Source: Mycolicibacterium sp. P9-64 (lineage in GTDB: Bacteria > Actinomycetota > Actinomycetes > Mycobacteriales > Mycobacteriaceae). Taken from it: DNA of 64,000 bases. The number at the start of each line of letters is the position of its first letter. Within the stretch, counting starts at the first letter, position 1. The notes below the pieces were generated by a model. That model saw only the letters and a program-made list of their open reading frames with translations. It was not told the DNA's origin and did not search any database. A program made the translations under genes and the position numbers. Shown one piece after another: positions 49,282 to 59,565 of the stretch. The stretch is from the NCBI RefSeq assembly GCF_008329605.1, contig NZ_NPKO01000003.1, positions 1 through 64,000 of the forward strand, given 5' to 3'.

Positions 49282-50448
49282 GTGCGTTCCTTCACCGTCG
49301 ACGAGCGACGAGCGAGGCTGGCGCGACGCCACCTGCTGACTGCCGAACCGAACGCCGCGTCCATCACCGATGTCTGCTCTCAGCTGGTCGGCCTGCATGC
49401 CACGGACCCGACCACGCCCTACCTGTCCCTCTGGGCACGGATGCCCGGCTTCGAAGTCGCTGATCTGGAAGCCGCGTTGTATCAGGACCGCTCGGTGGTC
49501 AAGCACCTCGCGATGCGACGGACGTTGTGGGTGCTCACCGCAGGAGATCTCGCCGCAGTGCAGACGGCTGCCAGCGATCGGGTCGCCGCCAATGAACGCA
49601 AGCGCCTGATCGCCGACGTCCAGAGGGCCGGCATCGCCGACGACGGCGAGAAGTGGCTCGGCCATGCGTCGAAGGCCGTTCTGGCGCATGTGCAGAAGCA
49701 TGGCCCCACCGGCGCCCGAGAACTACGCGAGGCACTTCCGCAGCTGGCCGGCCACCACGACCCGGCGCCCGGAAAACCTTGGGGCGGAGCCACTCCCGTC
49801 GCGCCACGGGTGCTGACCGTGCTCGCCGTCGAGGGCTTGCTCGTCCGCGGCACCAACGACGGCACCTGGACGACCGCGCGACCGCGATGGACCTCGGCGT
49901 CGGCCTGGCTGGGTGCAGCAGAAGGTCCCGCGGCGGCCGATGCCGCACGTTCGGCCGTGGTCCTGGCCTGGCTGCGGGCGTTCGGGCCTGCCACGGTCAA
50001 CGACCTGAAGTGGTGGTTCGGCAGCACGCTGACCTGGGCCAGGGCCGGACTGCGCGATGTCGGTGCCGTCGAGGTGGACCTGCACGGGACCCCCGGCTAC
50101 GTGCTGCCCGACGATCTCGACCCGGAACCGCACGTCGACCCATGGTGCGCGTTGCTACCCGGCCTCGACGTCACCACGATGGGCTGGCAGGCCCGCGACT
50201 GGTACCTCGGCCAGCACGGCAGCCAGGTCTTCGACACTCGCGGCAATGCCGGGCCGACCGCGTGGTACGACGGACGTGTCGTCGGGGGGTGGCGTCAGGA
50301 CGACGAAGGGCGCGTCGTCGTGCAGCTTCTCGAGGACGTCGGCGCCAAGGCGTCAAAGGCGTTCGCGCGCAAGGCCGACCAGCTGACCGACTGGCTGAAC
50401 GGAGTGCGGATCAACCCGCGTTTCCCTTCGCCGCTGACCAAGAGCTAG
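49282..50448 (+). CDS. winged-helix HTH_42 (AlkZ/YcaQ-like) protein
   Basis: 388 residues of the HTH_42 family, which includes the DNA glycosylases AlkZ/AlkX that unhook interstrand crosslinks. Visible are the N-terminal RRHLLTAEP...QLVGLHATDPTTPYLSLWAR block, VVKHLAMRRTLWVLT, and a second winged-helix region around LRAFGPATVNDLKWWFGST. The QxQ catalytic motif of AlkZ is not seen; the corresponding position reads HATDP. GTG 49282. Its neighbour uvrA also acts on bulky DNA damage, which fits a repair role without proving it. Confidence 0.82.
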   Translation: MRSFTVDERRARLARRHLLTAEPNAASITDVCSQLVGLHATDPTTPYLSLWARMPGFEVADLEAALYQDRSVVKHLAMRRTLWVLTAGDLAAVQTAASDRVAANERKRLIADVQRAGIADDGEKWLGHASKAVLAHVQKHGPTGARELREALPQLAGHHDPAPGKPWGGATPVAPRVLTVLAVEGLLVRGTNDGTWTTARPRWTSASAWLGAAEGPAAADAARSAVVLAWLRAFGPATVNDLKWWFGSTLTWARAGLRDVGAVEVDLHGTPGYVLPDDLDPEPHVDPWCALLPGLDVTTMGWQARDWYLGQHGSQVFDTRGNAGPTAWYDGRVVGGWRQDDEGRVVVQLLEDVGAKASKAFARKADQLTDWLNGVRINPRFPSPLTKS

Positions 50449-50449
50449 A

Positions 50450-53344
50450 TCAGGCGCTGACCTTGCGCCGCCTCTTCTTGGGCGCGGGCATGTCGAGCAG
50501 CTCGGCGAGGAACGTCCCCGTGTAGCTGCTCGGATCGGACGCGACGTCCTCCGGCGTCCCCGCCGTGACGACCGTGCCACCGCCGCCGCCACCCTCCGGG
50601 CCCATGTCGACGATCCAGTCGGACGTCTTGATGACGTCCAGGTTGTGCTCGATGACGATGACCGTGTTGCCCTTGTCCACCAGCCCGTTGATGACCTTGA
50701 GCAGCTTGCGGATGTCGTCGAAGTGCAGGCCGGTGGTGGGCTCGTCGAGGATGTAGACGGTGCGGCCGGTGGAGCGCTTCTGCAACTCCGAGGCCAACTT
50801 GACGCGCTGCGCCTCGCCGCCGGAGAGGGTGGGCGCCGGCTGGCCGAGGCGGACGTAGCCGAGGCCGACCTCGACGAGCGTCTTGAGGTAGCGGTGGATC
50901 GAGGTGATCGGCTCGAAGAACTCGGCCGCCTCCTCGATCGACATGTCGAGCACCTCGGAGATGGTCTTGCCCTTGTAGTGCACCTCGAGGGTTTCCCGGT
51001 TGTACCGGGCACCGTGGCAGACCTCGCACGGCACGTAGACGTCGGGCAGGAAGTTCATCTCGATCTTGATGGTGCCGTCGCCAGAGCATGCCTCGCAGCG
51101 CCCGCCCTTGACGTTGAACGAGAACCGCCCCGGTTGATAGCCCCGCACCTTGGCCTCGGTGGTCGCGGCGAACAACGTCCGGATCTTGTCGAAGACGCCG
51201 GTATAGGTGGCCGGATTGGAGCGCGGGGTCCTGCCGATCGGCGACTGGTCGACGCGCACCAGCTTGTCCACCTGGTCGAGCCCGTTGATCCTGGTGTGTC
51301 GGCCGGGCACCTGGCGGGCGCCGTTGAGCTTGTTGGCCAGGACGGACGCCAGGATGTCGTTGACCAGAGTCGACTTGCCGGAACCCGAGACGCCCGTGAC
51401 CGAGGTCAAGACGCCGAGCGGGAACGCCACGTCGATCTCGCGCAGGTTGTGCTCGCGAGCACCGATGACGGTCAGCTGCCGCTTGCGATCGATGGGTCGC
51501 CTGATCGCAGGAACCTCGATGCTCTCCTTGCCGGAAAGGTAAGCGCCGGTGATGGATTCGGGGTTGTTGAGCAGGTCGGCGTAGGTGCCGCTGTGCACGA
51601 TGCGGCCGCCGTGCTCACCGGCCGCGGGGCCGATGTCGACTACCCAGTCGGCGTGCGCGATGGTGTCGAGGTCGTGCTCGACGACGATGAGCGTGTTGCC
51701 GAGATCGCGTAGCCGGACCAAGGTGTCGATGAGCCTGCGGTTGTCACGTTGGTGCAGACCGATCGACGGCTCGTCGAGCACGTACAAGACGCCGACGAGG
51801 CCCGACCCGATCTGGGTGGCGAGCCGAATGCGTTGCGCCTCGCCGCCGGACAGCGTTCCCGCCGCCCGGGACAGGCTCAGGTAGTCGAGTCCGACGTCGA
51901 GGAGGAAGCCCAGCCTGGACTGCACCTCCTTGAGCACCTGTCCGGCGATCGCCTGTTCGCGGTGACCAAGGGTGAGCGCGTTGAGGAAGTCCGAGCAGTC
52001 GGCGATGGACAGTTCGCAGACCTGCGCGATGGACATGTCGCCGTACCGTCCCGCGGCGAGCGTGACGGCCAGGATCTCCGGCTTGAGCCGGGTGCCCTGG
52101 CAGACCGGGCACGGCACGTCGCGCATGAAGCCGTCGTACCGCTCCTTCATCTGCTCGGATTCGGTCTGCTCCATGCGGCGCTGCAGGAACGCCATCACGC
52201 CCTCGAAGTCGGCGTAGTAGGACCGGGTCCGGCCGTAGCGGTTCTTGTACTTGACGTGCACCTGCTCGTCGCAGCCCTCGAGGATCGACTTGCGGGCCTT
52301 GAGCGGCAGCTTGCGCCACGGTGTGTCGACGTCGAAGCCGAGAGCCTCACCGAGGCCGGACAGCATGCGGGTGAAGTACTCGGCCGTGTGACCCATCGCC
52401 CACGGCGCGATGGCGCCCTCGGCGAGCGTCAGATCGGGATCGGGAACGACCAGCTCCGGATCGACCTCCTTGCGGATGCCGAGGCCGGTGCACTCCGGGC
52501 AGGCGCCGTATGGCGAGTTGAACGAGAAGGACCGCGGCTCGAGATCGTCCACCGCGAGTGCGTGACCGTTGGGGCAGGCGAGCTTCTCGGAGAACCGCTG
52601 CTCGCGATGCCCAGCGTCTTCGTCCTGGTCGACGAACTCGAGCACGACGATGCCGTCGGCGAGGCCCAGTGCCGTCTCGACCGAGTCGGTGAGGCGCTGC
52701 TTGGCCGAGGCCTTGACCGTGAGGCGGTCGACGACCACCTCGATGTCGTGCTTCTCCTGCTTCTTCAGCTTCGGGGGGTCGGTCAGCGGATGGACGGTGC
52801 CGTCGACCCGAACCCTGCTGTACCCCTGCGAGTTCAGCTTGTCGAAGAGGTCGACGAACTCGCCCTTGCGGGTCCGCACGACCGGCGCGAGCACCTGGAA
52901 TCGGATGCCCTCGTCCATCGCGAGCACCTGATCGACGATCTGCTGCGGGGTCTGCTTGGCGATCCGTTCGCCGCAGACCGGGCAATGTGCGGTGCCTGCC
53001 CGCGCATAGAGCAGACGGAGGTAGTCGTAGACCTCGGTGATGGTGCCGACGGTCGAGCGGGGGTTGCGGTTGGTCGACTTCTGGTCGATCGACACCGCGG
53101 GCGAGAGGCCCTCGATGAAGTCGACGTCGGGCTTGTCCATCTGGCCGAGGAACTGCCTGGCGTACGCCGACAGCGACTCCACGTAGCGGCGCTGACCCTC
53201 GGCGAAGATGGTGTCGAACGCCAACGAGGACTTGCCCGAGCCGGACAGTCCGGTGAAGACGATCAGCGCATCGCGCGGCAAATCGAGATCGATGCTCTTC
53301 AGGTTGTGCTCGCGTGCACCCTTGACGATCAGGCGGTCTGCCAA
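50450..53344 (-). CDS. uvrA: excinuclease ABC subunit A
   Basis: 964 residues, damage-recognition ATPase of nucleotide excision repair. Two ABC modules with Walker [15 protein letters not shown] (about 31-44) and [14 protein letters not shown] (about 655). Zinc-binding cysteines are seen in [22 protein letters not shown] and [26 protein letters not shown] signatures occur twice. ATG 53344. No LexA box (TCGAACN4GTTCGA-like) was seen in the short upstream gap. Confidence 0.98.
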   Translation of the reverse strand: MADRLIVKGAREHNLKSIDLDLPRDALIVFTGLSGSGKSSLAFDTIFAEGQRRYVESLSAYARQFLGQMDKPDVDFIEGLSPAVSIDQKSTNRNPRSTVGTITEVYDYLRLLYARAGTAHCPVCGERIAKQTPQQIVDQVLAMDEGIRFQVLAPVVRTRKGEFVDLFDKLNSQGYSRVRVDGTVHPLTDPPKLKKQEKHDIEVVVDRLTVKASAKQRLTDSVETALGLADGIVVLEFVDQDEDAGHREQRFSEKLACPNGHALAVDDLEPRSFSFNSPYGACPECTGLGIRKEVDPELVVPDPDLTLAEGAIAPWAMGHTAEYFTRMLSGLGEALGFDVDTPWRKLPLKARKSILEGCDEQVHVKYKNRYGRTRSYYADFEGVMAFLQRRMEQTESEQMKERYDGFMRDVPCPVCQGTRLKPEILAVTLAAGRYGDMSIAQVCELSIADCSDFLNALTLGHREQAIAGQVLKEVQSRLGFLLDVGLDYLSLSRAAGTLSGGEAQRIRLATQIGSGLVGVLYVLDEPSIGLHQRDNRRLIDTLVRLRDLGNTLIVVEHDLDTIAHADWVVDIGPAAGEHGGRIVHSGTYADLLNNPESITGAYLSGKESIEVPAIRRPIDRKRQLTVIGAREHNLREIDVAFPLGVLTSVTGVSGSGKSTLVNDILASVLANKLNGARQVPGRHTRINGLDQVDKLVRVDQSPIGRTPRSNPATYTGVFDKIRTLFAATTEAKVRGYQPGRFSFNVKGGRCEACSGDGTIKIEMNFLPDVYVPCEVCHGARYNRETLEVHYKGKTISEVLDMSIEEAAEFFEPITSIHRYLKTLVEVGLGYVRLGQPAPTLSGGEAQRVKLASELQKRSTGRTVYILDEPTTGLHFDDIRKLLKVINGLVDKGNTVIVIEHNLDVIKTSDWIVDMGPEGGGGGGTVVTAGTPEDVASDPSSYTGTFLAELLDMPAPKKRRRKVSA

Positions 53345-53454
53345 CTGATCCCTTTCCCGGTCCCGTACGCTCCCCGACCCGCAGAAAGCCGTCCGCGGAC
53401 CATGCTATGTCTCCCCACCGACAAGTCCGAGCCGAGCCGGATACCGTGGCTGAC

Positions 53455-54132
53455 ATGACTACCGTCGCCGACGACTACACGGGCCACGTCGAACCAGGTG
53501 CCGCCGCGCGCCGCACCCTGCCGGGAGCGTCGATCGTGAAGGCATCTGTCGGCCCGATGAACAACAATGCCTACCTGATCACCTGTTCCCAAACCGGCGA
53601 GACCTTACTCGTCGACGCAGCCAACGACGCCGCCGTCCTCCTCGATCTCATCGAGCGCTACGCGCCCACGCTGTCACTGATCGTCACCACCCATCAGCAC
53701 CCCGACCACTGGCAGGCGCTGACCGAGGTCGCCAAGGCCACCGGTGCACCGACCGCCGCACACCAACTCGACGCCGAACCCCTTCCGGTCACGCCCGATC
53801 GGATCCTCGCCGACGGCGACACCATCGAGATCGGCGAGCTGAACCTCGACGTCATTCACCTACGGGGGCACACAGAGGGATCCATCGCGCTGGCACTGCG
53901 CGGGCCTGCCGTCGGCGATGCGGTGCACTTGTTCACCGGCGACTGCCTCTTTCCGGGCGGGGTCGGCAAGACCTGGCGGCCCGGCGACTTCGAGCGGCTG
54001 CTCGGCGACGTGACCACCAAGGTGTTCGACGTCTATCCGGATTCCACCGTGGTGTATCCGGGACACGGCGACGACACCACGCTGGGTGCCGAGCGTCCGC
54101 ATCTGCGCGAGTGGAGCGAGCGCGGCTGGTAG
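53455..54132 (+). CDS. metallo-beta-lactamase-fold hydrolase (Rv1637c-like)
   Basis: 225 residues. Zinc motif THQHPDHW (HxHxDH) near residue 82, HLRGHTEGSIAL and the GDCLFPGG/Asp site, then YPGHGDDTTLG near the end, the pattern of glyoxalase II-like enzymes. ATG 53455 was chosen over 53407, which would be only 62 nt from divergent uvrA and gives an unusual basic N-terminus. Substrate probably a thioester or small ester; unproven. Confidence 0.9.
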   Translation: MTTVADDYTGHVEPGAAARRTLPGASIVKASVGPMNNNAYLITCSQTGETLLVDAANDAAVLLDLIERYAPTLSLIVTTHQHPDHWQALTEVAKATGAPTAAHQLDAEPLPVTPDRILADGDTIEIGELNLDVIHLRGHTEGSIALALRGPAVGDAVHLFTGDCLFPGGVGKTWRPGDFERLLGDVTTKVFDVYPDSTVVYPGHGDDTTLGAERPHLREWSERGW

Positions 54133-54147
54133 GCCCCGCCCCTGGCG

Positions 54148-54591
54148 TCAGGAGGTGTGGACGATGAGGACGTCGGTCTTGGAGCGACGCGCGACGTTGG
54201 CGGGCACCGAGCCGAGGAGACGGCCGGCAATCGTGCTCAGGCCCACGTTTCCGACGACGAGCAGATCGGCATTGACCTCGGAGGCCAAGTCGACGAGGGC
54301 ATCGACGGGAGCGCCGACGATGGCCTTCTCCTCGACGTCGACTGCACCTGCGGCCTTGGCGCGGTCCCTGGCCTCGCGAAGGATCGCGTAGATCGGGGCG
54401 TTGCCGGACATCTTGTAGCCCTCGTCCTTGAGGACGTCGGCTGCGCGCTGGTCCTCACTCTGAGGGAAGTACGCCGTCGCCACGATCACCTTGGCGCCCG
54501 ACCCGGCGGCGATCGCGCCGGCCCGGTCGACCGCACGCAGCGACGAATCCGAACCGTCTGTGCCTACCACCACGGTCTGATAGCCGCTCAT
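54148..54591 (-). CDS. universal stress protein (Rv1636-like)
   Basis: 147 residues, single USP domain. Nucleotide-binding Asp in VVGTDGSDSS, and the loop GNVGLSTIAGRLLGS fits Gx2Gx9GS exactly. M. tuberculosis Rv1636 binds cAMP more tightly than ATP and is thought to buffer cAMP; the residues here are compatible. ATG 54591. Convergent with the MBL gene, 15 nt apart. A cyclase gene lies 22 kb away in the same window. Confidence 0.93.
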   Translation of the reverse strand: MSGYQTVVVGTDGSDSSLRAVDRAGAIAAGSGAKVIVATAYFPQSEDQRAADVLKDEGYKMSGNAPIYAILREARDRAKAAGAVDVEEKAIVGAPVDALVDLASEVNADLLVVGNVGLSTIAGRLLGSVPANVARRSKTDVLIVHTS

Positions 54592-55141
54592 GCATGCCCT
54601 CCCAGAGTCGTTTGCAACGCCATTCGAGACAGTAACGTGTCACTCCCCTAACGGGGGGTCGATTCGTCGACACGCGTTCGCTCGCATCGACCGGCCTCGT
54701 GCCTTCTACCGGCAATGATGCTAACCAGACAGGCCTACCGGTGCCGCGGAGTCGTGACGAAACCTACGCATGCCACCGGGTGCGGACGGGGTCGCATCGC
54801 GGTAGCCGACGTGACCTGTGTCATGCCCAGGTCTACCCTTTTGCAATCGCGTTCGAGTCCAGCAAGATTCGTTTGCGTCGACGGCAAAACCGGTGCCGGA
54901 GAAACGGGTAGCGATGCCCCGACCAGCGCGTCAGGCGCACGTTCGAGTTGCTGGACACCGGCCTTACCGGTATCAAACGGAGGGATGAGAGTTCAGTCGG
55001 CCAGCGAACTCAGGCAGGGACGGTTTCGGCCCGCGGGTGAGCCGCGCCCCCGCCTACCAGGTGCCGCAGCGCCTTGGCTTCCACATCGTGGAGCGCTGGC
55101 AGTTCAGCTTCGCCCAGGTCACCCGATCGACGCGGTGACAC
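54592..55141. other. 550-nt gap without a convincing gene
   Basis: The open frames here have poor composition and no family resemblance. A 34-codon frame from GTG 55037 to 55138 (ending QFSFAQVTRSTR) looks slightly protein-like and could be the tail of a decayed gene. The left part should hold the usp promoter. GTTCGAGTCC at 54851 looks like a tRNA T-arm but no tRNA can be folded around it. Confidence 0.6.
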
Positions 55142-56005
55142 CTAGCCCGTTTGCGTGCGGCCGAAGTACAGCTCCTGGGTGGCGATGCACACCAATTGGC
55201 CCGCACGGTTGTGCATGGTGGCGCTCGCCAGTCCGCGACCACTAGTTCCGCTGGGCGACAACTGATCCGAGAGCACCCAGTCCGACAAGTCGACGGGCCG
55301 GTGAAACCACAGGGCATGGTCGACCAGCGCGGAGAACGTCGTCACCGGGGTGGCCCGCCTCATGCCGATCGCGGTCTCCAGCATGGTCGTGCCGGTCAGA
55401 TAAGTCAGCAGGCAACTGTGCAGCACACCATCGTCAGGCACGGGTTCAGTTGGCCGCCACCACATCCGGATCCGCGGCGAAACCTCGGGTTGCTCCATGG
55501 CCAGCCGGGGTGGCGGGTCGACGTAACGCAGATCGAACGGCTGCGGCCGGACCCAATGGCCGTGATGTTCGTCGGCGAAGGCCGCGAGTTGATCCTGCAC
55601 GGCCGGCAGCGACTCCGGGCAGGGCACGTCGGCCATCGGTGTTTGGTGGTCGAGACCGTCGACGGGGGTACTGAACGACGCCAGCGCTTCGAGCAGCACC
55701 TGCCCGTCCTGCCGTGCGGTGACCTGCCGGGTGGACAGCGTTCCGCCGTCGCGAGACCGCACGACGTGGAAGTCCACGGGGCGCCTGGCGTCGCCTGCTC
55801 GCAGGTAGTACACGTGCACGCTGTGCGCGGTCCGTCCCGGCGCGGTCCGGCTTGCCGCCATCAATGCCTGCCCGGCAATGTGGCCGCCGACGATGTGATG
55901 GCCTGCGTTGTCCAACTGGGTGGCCACGAAGTCGTCGTCGTTGATCTGGTCGACCTGCAACGTGGCGACGACCTCGGCCAGCGACGGCGATCGGAAACTC
56001 ACCAC
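55142..56005 (-). CDS. tesB: acyl-CoA thioesterase II
   Basis: 287 residues, double hot-dog fold. Characteristic blocks are HHIVGGHIAGQALMAA (about 36-51), the LRAGDARRPVDFHVVRSRDGGTLSTRQV strand pair, and in the second half the LTYLTGTTMLETAIG segment and HALWFHRP, where the catalytic Asp/Thr/Gln set of TesB lies. Hydrolyses acyl-CoA to free fatty acid. GTG 56005. Similar to Rv1618. Confidence 0.92.
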   Translation of the reverse strand: MVSFRSPSLAEVVATLQVDQINDDDFVATQLDNAGHHIVGGHIAGQALMAASRTAPGRTAHSVHVYYLRAGDARRPVDFHVVRSRDGGTLSTRQVTARQDGQVLLEALASFSTPVDGLDHQTPMADVPCPESLPAVQDQLAAFADEHHGHWVRPQPFDLRYVDPPPRLAMEQPEVSPRIRMWWRPTEPVPDDGVLHSCLLTYLTGTTMLETAIGMRRATPVTTFSALVDHALWFHRPVDLSDWVLSDQLSPSGTSGRGLASATMHNRAGQLVCIATQELYFGRTQTG

Positions 56006-56062
56006 GGCATCATGCCCCAGCGTTTTCGCGCCTAGTCGTTAGGTCGGCTAAACTGGGCTGCC

Positions 56063-56539
56063 ATGAGCTCCACGAAGGCAACGAAGGCACGCGCGATCGC
56101 TGCCACGCTGGCCGTCGTCGGCTTCTGGGCAGCCTCCGGCGTTGCCACCGCCGATCCTGCCCCCGCTCCCGCACCCGCGCCGAAGACGACGATCGACGCC
56201 AACGGCACGTTCAAGGTGGGCACCGACGTCGCGCCAGGCACCTACACCTCGGCAGGGCCGATCACGGACGGCGTCTGCTCTTGGAAGCGGTCCAACGGCG
56301 AAGGCGTCGTCGACAACGCGATGACCAAGAAGCCGCAGGTCGTGCAGATCGATCCGACCGACACCACGTTCACCACCAGGGATTGCCAGCCGTGGCAGCT
56401 CACCGACTGCTCGCAGGGCTGCGCACCGACGACGGCGTCCCCTGGGAACATCCTGGGCCAACTCGGATCCTTCCTGGCGCCGCGCCTTGGCGGGCCCCCT
56501 CCCGTGGGGCCGCCACCGCCACCAAGTCCTGGCGGCTAG
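56063..56539 (+). CDS. secreted protein of unknown function
   Basis: 158 residues. Signal peptide (AIAATLAVVGFWAASG, cleavage after ATA near residue 30), Pro/Ala linker, then a beta-rich domain containing GTFKVGTDVAPGTYTSAG, a pattern common in mycobacterial exported proteins, with four or more cysteines (GVCSW, RDCQPW, TDCSQGC) that can form disulfides. Proline-rich tail. ATG 56063. Convergent with the methyltransferase. Confidence 0.78.
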   Translation: MSSTKATKARAIAATLAVVGFWAASGVATADPAPAPAPAPKTTIDANGTFKVGTDVAPGTYTSAGPITDGVCSWKRSNGEGVVDNAMTKKPQVVQIDPTDTTFTTRDCQPWQLTDCSQGCAPTTASPGNILGQLGSFLAPRLGGPPPVGPPPPPSPGG

Positions 56540-56572
56540 CCGACCGGCGCGGGACGTAGCGGACGGAGGCCG

Positions 56573-57631
56573 CTACCAGGTTGGTTTCTGGTACACCAAC
56601 CAGCGCATGTCGATGGGGCATTCCTCACGGGGTAGATCGAAGACGTCGAGGCCGCTGACCCAATCGGAGTACCAACTCGTCGGTGGCCACGCCCCTTCGG
56701 GAAGGTGCGCGCGCTCGTAGTCGTACACCGAATCGTCGGCGACGAGGCGCAGAGGCAATCCCGATGCCGCAGCAGACATCTCCTGCTGCGTGAAAATGGT
56801 TGTGTAGCACTGCTGCCCGAGCTCACGCGCGCCGTCGTCGGGTTGATAGCCGTAGCGTGTCAGGAAGGCATTGAACACCAAACGGCCACCCGCGGCCAGG
56901 CATTGGGTGGCGAGTTCGAAGATGCCGCGGAGCTGCTGTGCGTTGCGGAAGTCGGATACCACCTCCGACAACAAGATCAGCCGATAGTCGCGCCGCAGAT
57001 CGTCGATGGTGGCGAACACGTCGCGCTGAATCACACGCACGTCGAGTCCGTCTCGTTCGGCGTCGGTGCGGATCATCTCGGCGAACTTCGGTGTCAGCTC
57101 GACCACGTCGACCGGGTGGCCGCGCCGTGCCAGGGCGAGAGCGTTGCGCCCGGTTCCCCCGCCGATGTCCAGCACCCGATGCGTCGAGGGATCAGCCGCC
57201 TCGCTCGCCAACGCCCATACCCGCGCATCCGGATGGGTTCCGAACAGCGGAGGTTGGCGCGTGCTGACCCAATTCTCATAAGCACTCTCGACCGTCAGCC
57301 ACTCGGCTTTGACGTGGTAGTTGAGCACGGTGCCGACGGGCGCGTTGTACGACAACACGATGGTCGAGCGCGGAGAAGCGGCATACGCCTCCGCCAATTG
57401 ACCCTCCAGCACGCTCCTGACCTGAGCGAGCTGCTCGGTGGTGAACCGCCGGCCGACATCGGCAAAGACGTTCTCGCACATGGTCACGTACTCGTCGATC
57501 AGGCCAGGCACGGCGGGCAAGGTGATCTGCCCGGTGACCACCGAACGTCGATGCAGGCGCCGGGCCAGCGATTCACGCAACCGCGTGTGATCAACGGACC
57601 TGACGGGCGAGGGTCCGGGTTCGGTCGTCAC
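56573..57631 (-). CDS. class I SAM-dependent methyltransferase
   Basis: 352 residues. The C-terminal half is a Rossmann methyltransferase: motif I VLDIGGGTGRNALAL near residue 150, acidic residue in VVELTP, and motif post-I ILLSEVVSDF. The N-terminal 130 residues form a helical cap beginning VTTEPGPSPVRSVDHTRLRES. GTG 57631 is chosen; the frame runs on to 58177 but is antisense to the oxidoreductase gene. Substrate unknown. Divergent from the LLM gene. Confidence 0.85.
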   Translation of the reverse strand: MTTEPGPSPVRSVDHTRLRESLARRLHRRSVVTGQITLPAVPGLIDEYVTMCENVFADVGRRFTTEQLAQVRSVLEGQLAEAYAASPRSTIVLSYNAPVGTVLNYHVKAEWLTVESAYENWVSTRQPPLFGTHPDARVWALASEAADPSTHRVLDIGGGTGRNALALARRGHPVDVVELTPKFAEMIRTDAERDGLDVRVIQRDVFATIDDLRRDYRLILLSEVVSDFRNAQQLRGIFELATQCLAAGGRLVFNAFLTRYGYQPDDGARELGQQCYTTIFTQQEMSAAASGLPLRLVADDSVYDYERAHLPEGAWPPTSWYSDWVSGLDVFDLPREECPIDMRWLVYQKPTW

Positions 57632-57715
57632 CCTGCAACGGTATGCAACCCAACGCCGCCCCGTGTAGCAAACCGCGGTGCCGCGTACATTTCTCGGCCT
57701 GCCAGGGTGCATCCC

Positions 57716-57721
57716 TACACT
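57716..57721 (+). promoter_or_regulatory. -10 element, leaderless start of the LLM gene
   Basis: TACACT ends exactly 6 nt before the GTG at 57728, the spacing of leaderless mycobacterial transcripts. No good -35 was found. Confidence 0.4.
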
Positions 57722-57727
57722 GGCGGC

Positions 57728-58627
57728 GTGCGATTCTCCGTATGGGCCTCTCACGCCCAGCCCTGGAACGATGTCCTCGAACTCACTCAGTATGCCGACC
57801 AAGACTTCTGGCACACCATCTACGTCGCCGACCACTTCATGGCCAACGGCGACGGCCCGCACGACGCGCTCGAGGCCACCGGGACGCTCTCCGCTCTGGC
57901 GGGCGCCACCTCCCGGATCCGGTTGGCCAACCTGGTGCTGTCGATGACCTACCGGCATCCCGCGGTCCTTGCCAATTGGGCCGCGACGATCGATCACGTC
58001 AGTGCGGGCCGGCTCACGCTGGGAATCGGTGCGGGCTGGCAGATCAACGAGCACGAGCAATACGGCCTTGAACTCGGGGAGCCGCGAGAACGGGTCGACC
58101 GGTTCGCTGAGGGGCTGGCCGTGATCACCGGGCTGCTCAGCGCCCCGACGACGACCGTCGAGGGAAAGTACTACCAACTGACCGACGCCGTGTGCGAGCC
58201 CAAACCCGTTCAGTCACCCGTGCCGCTGTTGGTCGGGGCGTCCGGTCCGCGGATGCTGCGGCTGGTCGCTCGATACGCGCAGCAATGGAATCAGTGGTCG
58301 GCGCCTGGCAAGTTCGGCAAGACGGCGGCCGTCCTCGACGCAGCCTGCGAGAAGGAGGGGCGCGACCCGGCGACGGTGTGGCGTTCGACCCAGGCCCTCG
58401 TCATCGTCACCGATTCGCCAGAGGCAGAGTCGAAGGCGAAGTCGATCGCCGAGAGTTCGCCCCAGCCAACGGTATACGGACCACCGGCGCGTGTAGCCGA
58501 GGCCGCCGCAGTGTGGCGCGACGAAGGCGTGGACGAGGTGATCGTTCCCGACTTCGGCCTCGCCAAGGGCTCGCAGCGCCTTGACGCCTACCGTGCACTG
58601 GCCGAGGTGCTGGCGCCCTTGACCTGA
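57728..58627 (+). CDS. LLM-class F420-dependent oxidoreductase
   Basis: 299 residues, luciferase-like TIM barrel. Typical blocks are YADQDFWHTIYVADHFM (about 23-39), ANLVLSMTYRHPAVLANWAATIDHVSAGRLTLGIGAGWQ and PVPLLVGASGPRMLRLVARYAQQWN. The GIGAGW and GASG motifs contact F420 phosphate in this family. GTG 57728. Substrate unknown. Its 3' end overlaps the convergent TetR gene by 40 bp. Confidence 0.9.
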   Translation: MRFSVWASHAQPWNDVLELTQYADQDFWHTIYVADHFMANGDGPHDALEATGTLSALAGATSRIRLANLVLSMTYRHPAVLANWAATIDHVSAGRLTLGIGAGWQINEHEQYGLELGEPRERVDRFAEGLAVITGLLSAPTTTVEGKYYQLTDAVCEPKPVQSPVPLLVGASGPRMLRLVARYAQQWNQWSAPGKFGKTAAVLDAACEKEGRDPATVWRSTQALVIVTDSPEAESKAKSIAESSPQPTVYGPPARVAEAAAVWRDEGVDEVIVPDFGLAKGSQRLDAYRALAEVLAPLT

Positions 58628-59220
58628 GCAGGAACGGTCTTGGGAGGTGCGATCAGCCTCTCCGCAGCGCGACGGGCAGAACTGACGACCTCGGATTGCA
58701 TCGTCGGATCCGACATGGCCCGCGCGACCGTGATCGCCCCCACCATGAGCGACAAGATGCCCCAGGCTCGTCGCTCCCGGTCGGACCGGGCTCCGTCGAG
58801 GCAGTCGGCGATCCGATGCGCCCAGGCCGTGATCTTGCGCTCGTATGCCTCGCGCGTGGACATGCCAGCTCGGGCTACGTCCGCACACAAAGCGGGCATG
58901 GGGCACCCATCAGCGGGATTCTCCACATGTTCTTCGGCGAGATAGATGTCGAGTAATTTCCTTAGCTGCCTTCGCACCTCGGCTTTACTTGCCGTCTCGG
59001 TGTCCGACAGGAAGGGTTCGGCTACCGCAGTGTCGATGATGGCCTCGAGCATCGCTTCCTTGTTTTGGAAGTTCGAGTAGAACGCTCCAGACGTCACGCC
59101 CGCTTCGGCGGCGAGGCCATCCACTCCGATCCCGTTGAAGCCGGCCGTCTTCATCGAACGCATGCCGGCCTGGAGCAGCGCGTCCCGCGCCCTGGCCTTG
59201 TGATCCGGTGGATATCTCAT
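58588..59220 (-). CDS. TetR-family transcriptional regulator
   Basis: 210 residues. HTH region MRYPPDHKARARDALLQAG...GIGVDGLAAEAGVTSGAFYSNFQNKEAML (about 1-60) is standard; the ligand domain contains GCPMPALCADVARA. ATG 59220 preferred over 59268. Divergent from the hydrolase operon at 59566 across a 345-nt gap and a likely controller of it. Overlaps the LLM gene at the 3' end. Confidence 0.9.
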   Translation of the reverse strand: MRYPPDHKARARDALLQAGMRSMKTAGFNGIGVDGLAAEAGVTSGAFYSNFQNKEAMLEAIIDTAVAEPFLSDTETASKAEVRRQLRKLLDIYLAEEHVENPADGCPMPALCADVARAGMSTREAYERKITAWAHRIADCLDGARSDRERRAWGILSLMVGAITVARAMSDPTMQSEVVSSARRAAERLIAPPKTVPAQVKGASTSASAR

Positions 59221-59565
59221 ACCATCCTCGACTACTCCGCGTATGTGTGGGGTCGAGTCTACCGCCATTGGATAACTACCGATATCACAAACCCGACTTT
59301 CCAGCCAGCGGGTCCGCCGAGCCACACTCCGTTCCCAGTAAACCCGCAGAGGGTTCGTCCACGCTCTCTTCTTACGGATCGCCGAATCATCTTGACAAAA
59401 ACGACTTTTCGTTCCCATTGATGGCGGATTCCGGTGCGGGATGATGTGAGTTGCCTGGGGTTTGGCTCGTGGGGCGAGGATTCGATCCAATTGTGATTAC
59501 GATCGTTATTCTACGACGGAACCTGTCCACCCACAGAGTGCCGCACATCCACGAAAGGACCTTCC
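59221..59565. promoter_or_regulatory. divergent control region of TetR gene and hydrolase operon
   Basis: 345 nt without a gene and lower in G+C than its surroundings. It holds TTGACA at 59392-59397, the palindromic core ACGATCGT inside TTACGATCGTTA near 59497-59508, and a GAAAGGA ribosome site just before the ATG at 59566. Which element is the operator is not clear. Confidence 0.5.

Noticed and set aside
54851..54860. tRNA T-arm-like GTTCGAGTCC
   Set aside because: No acceptor, D or anticodon stem can be paired around it.
54715..55245. 176-codon plus-strand frame between usp and tesB
   Set aside because: Composition is not protein-like, no ribosome site, and it runs into tesB on the other strand.
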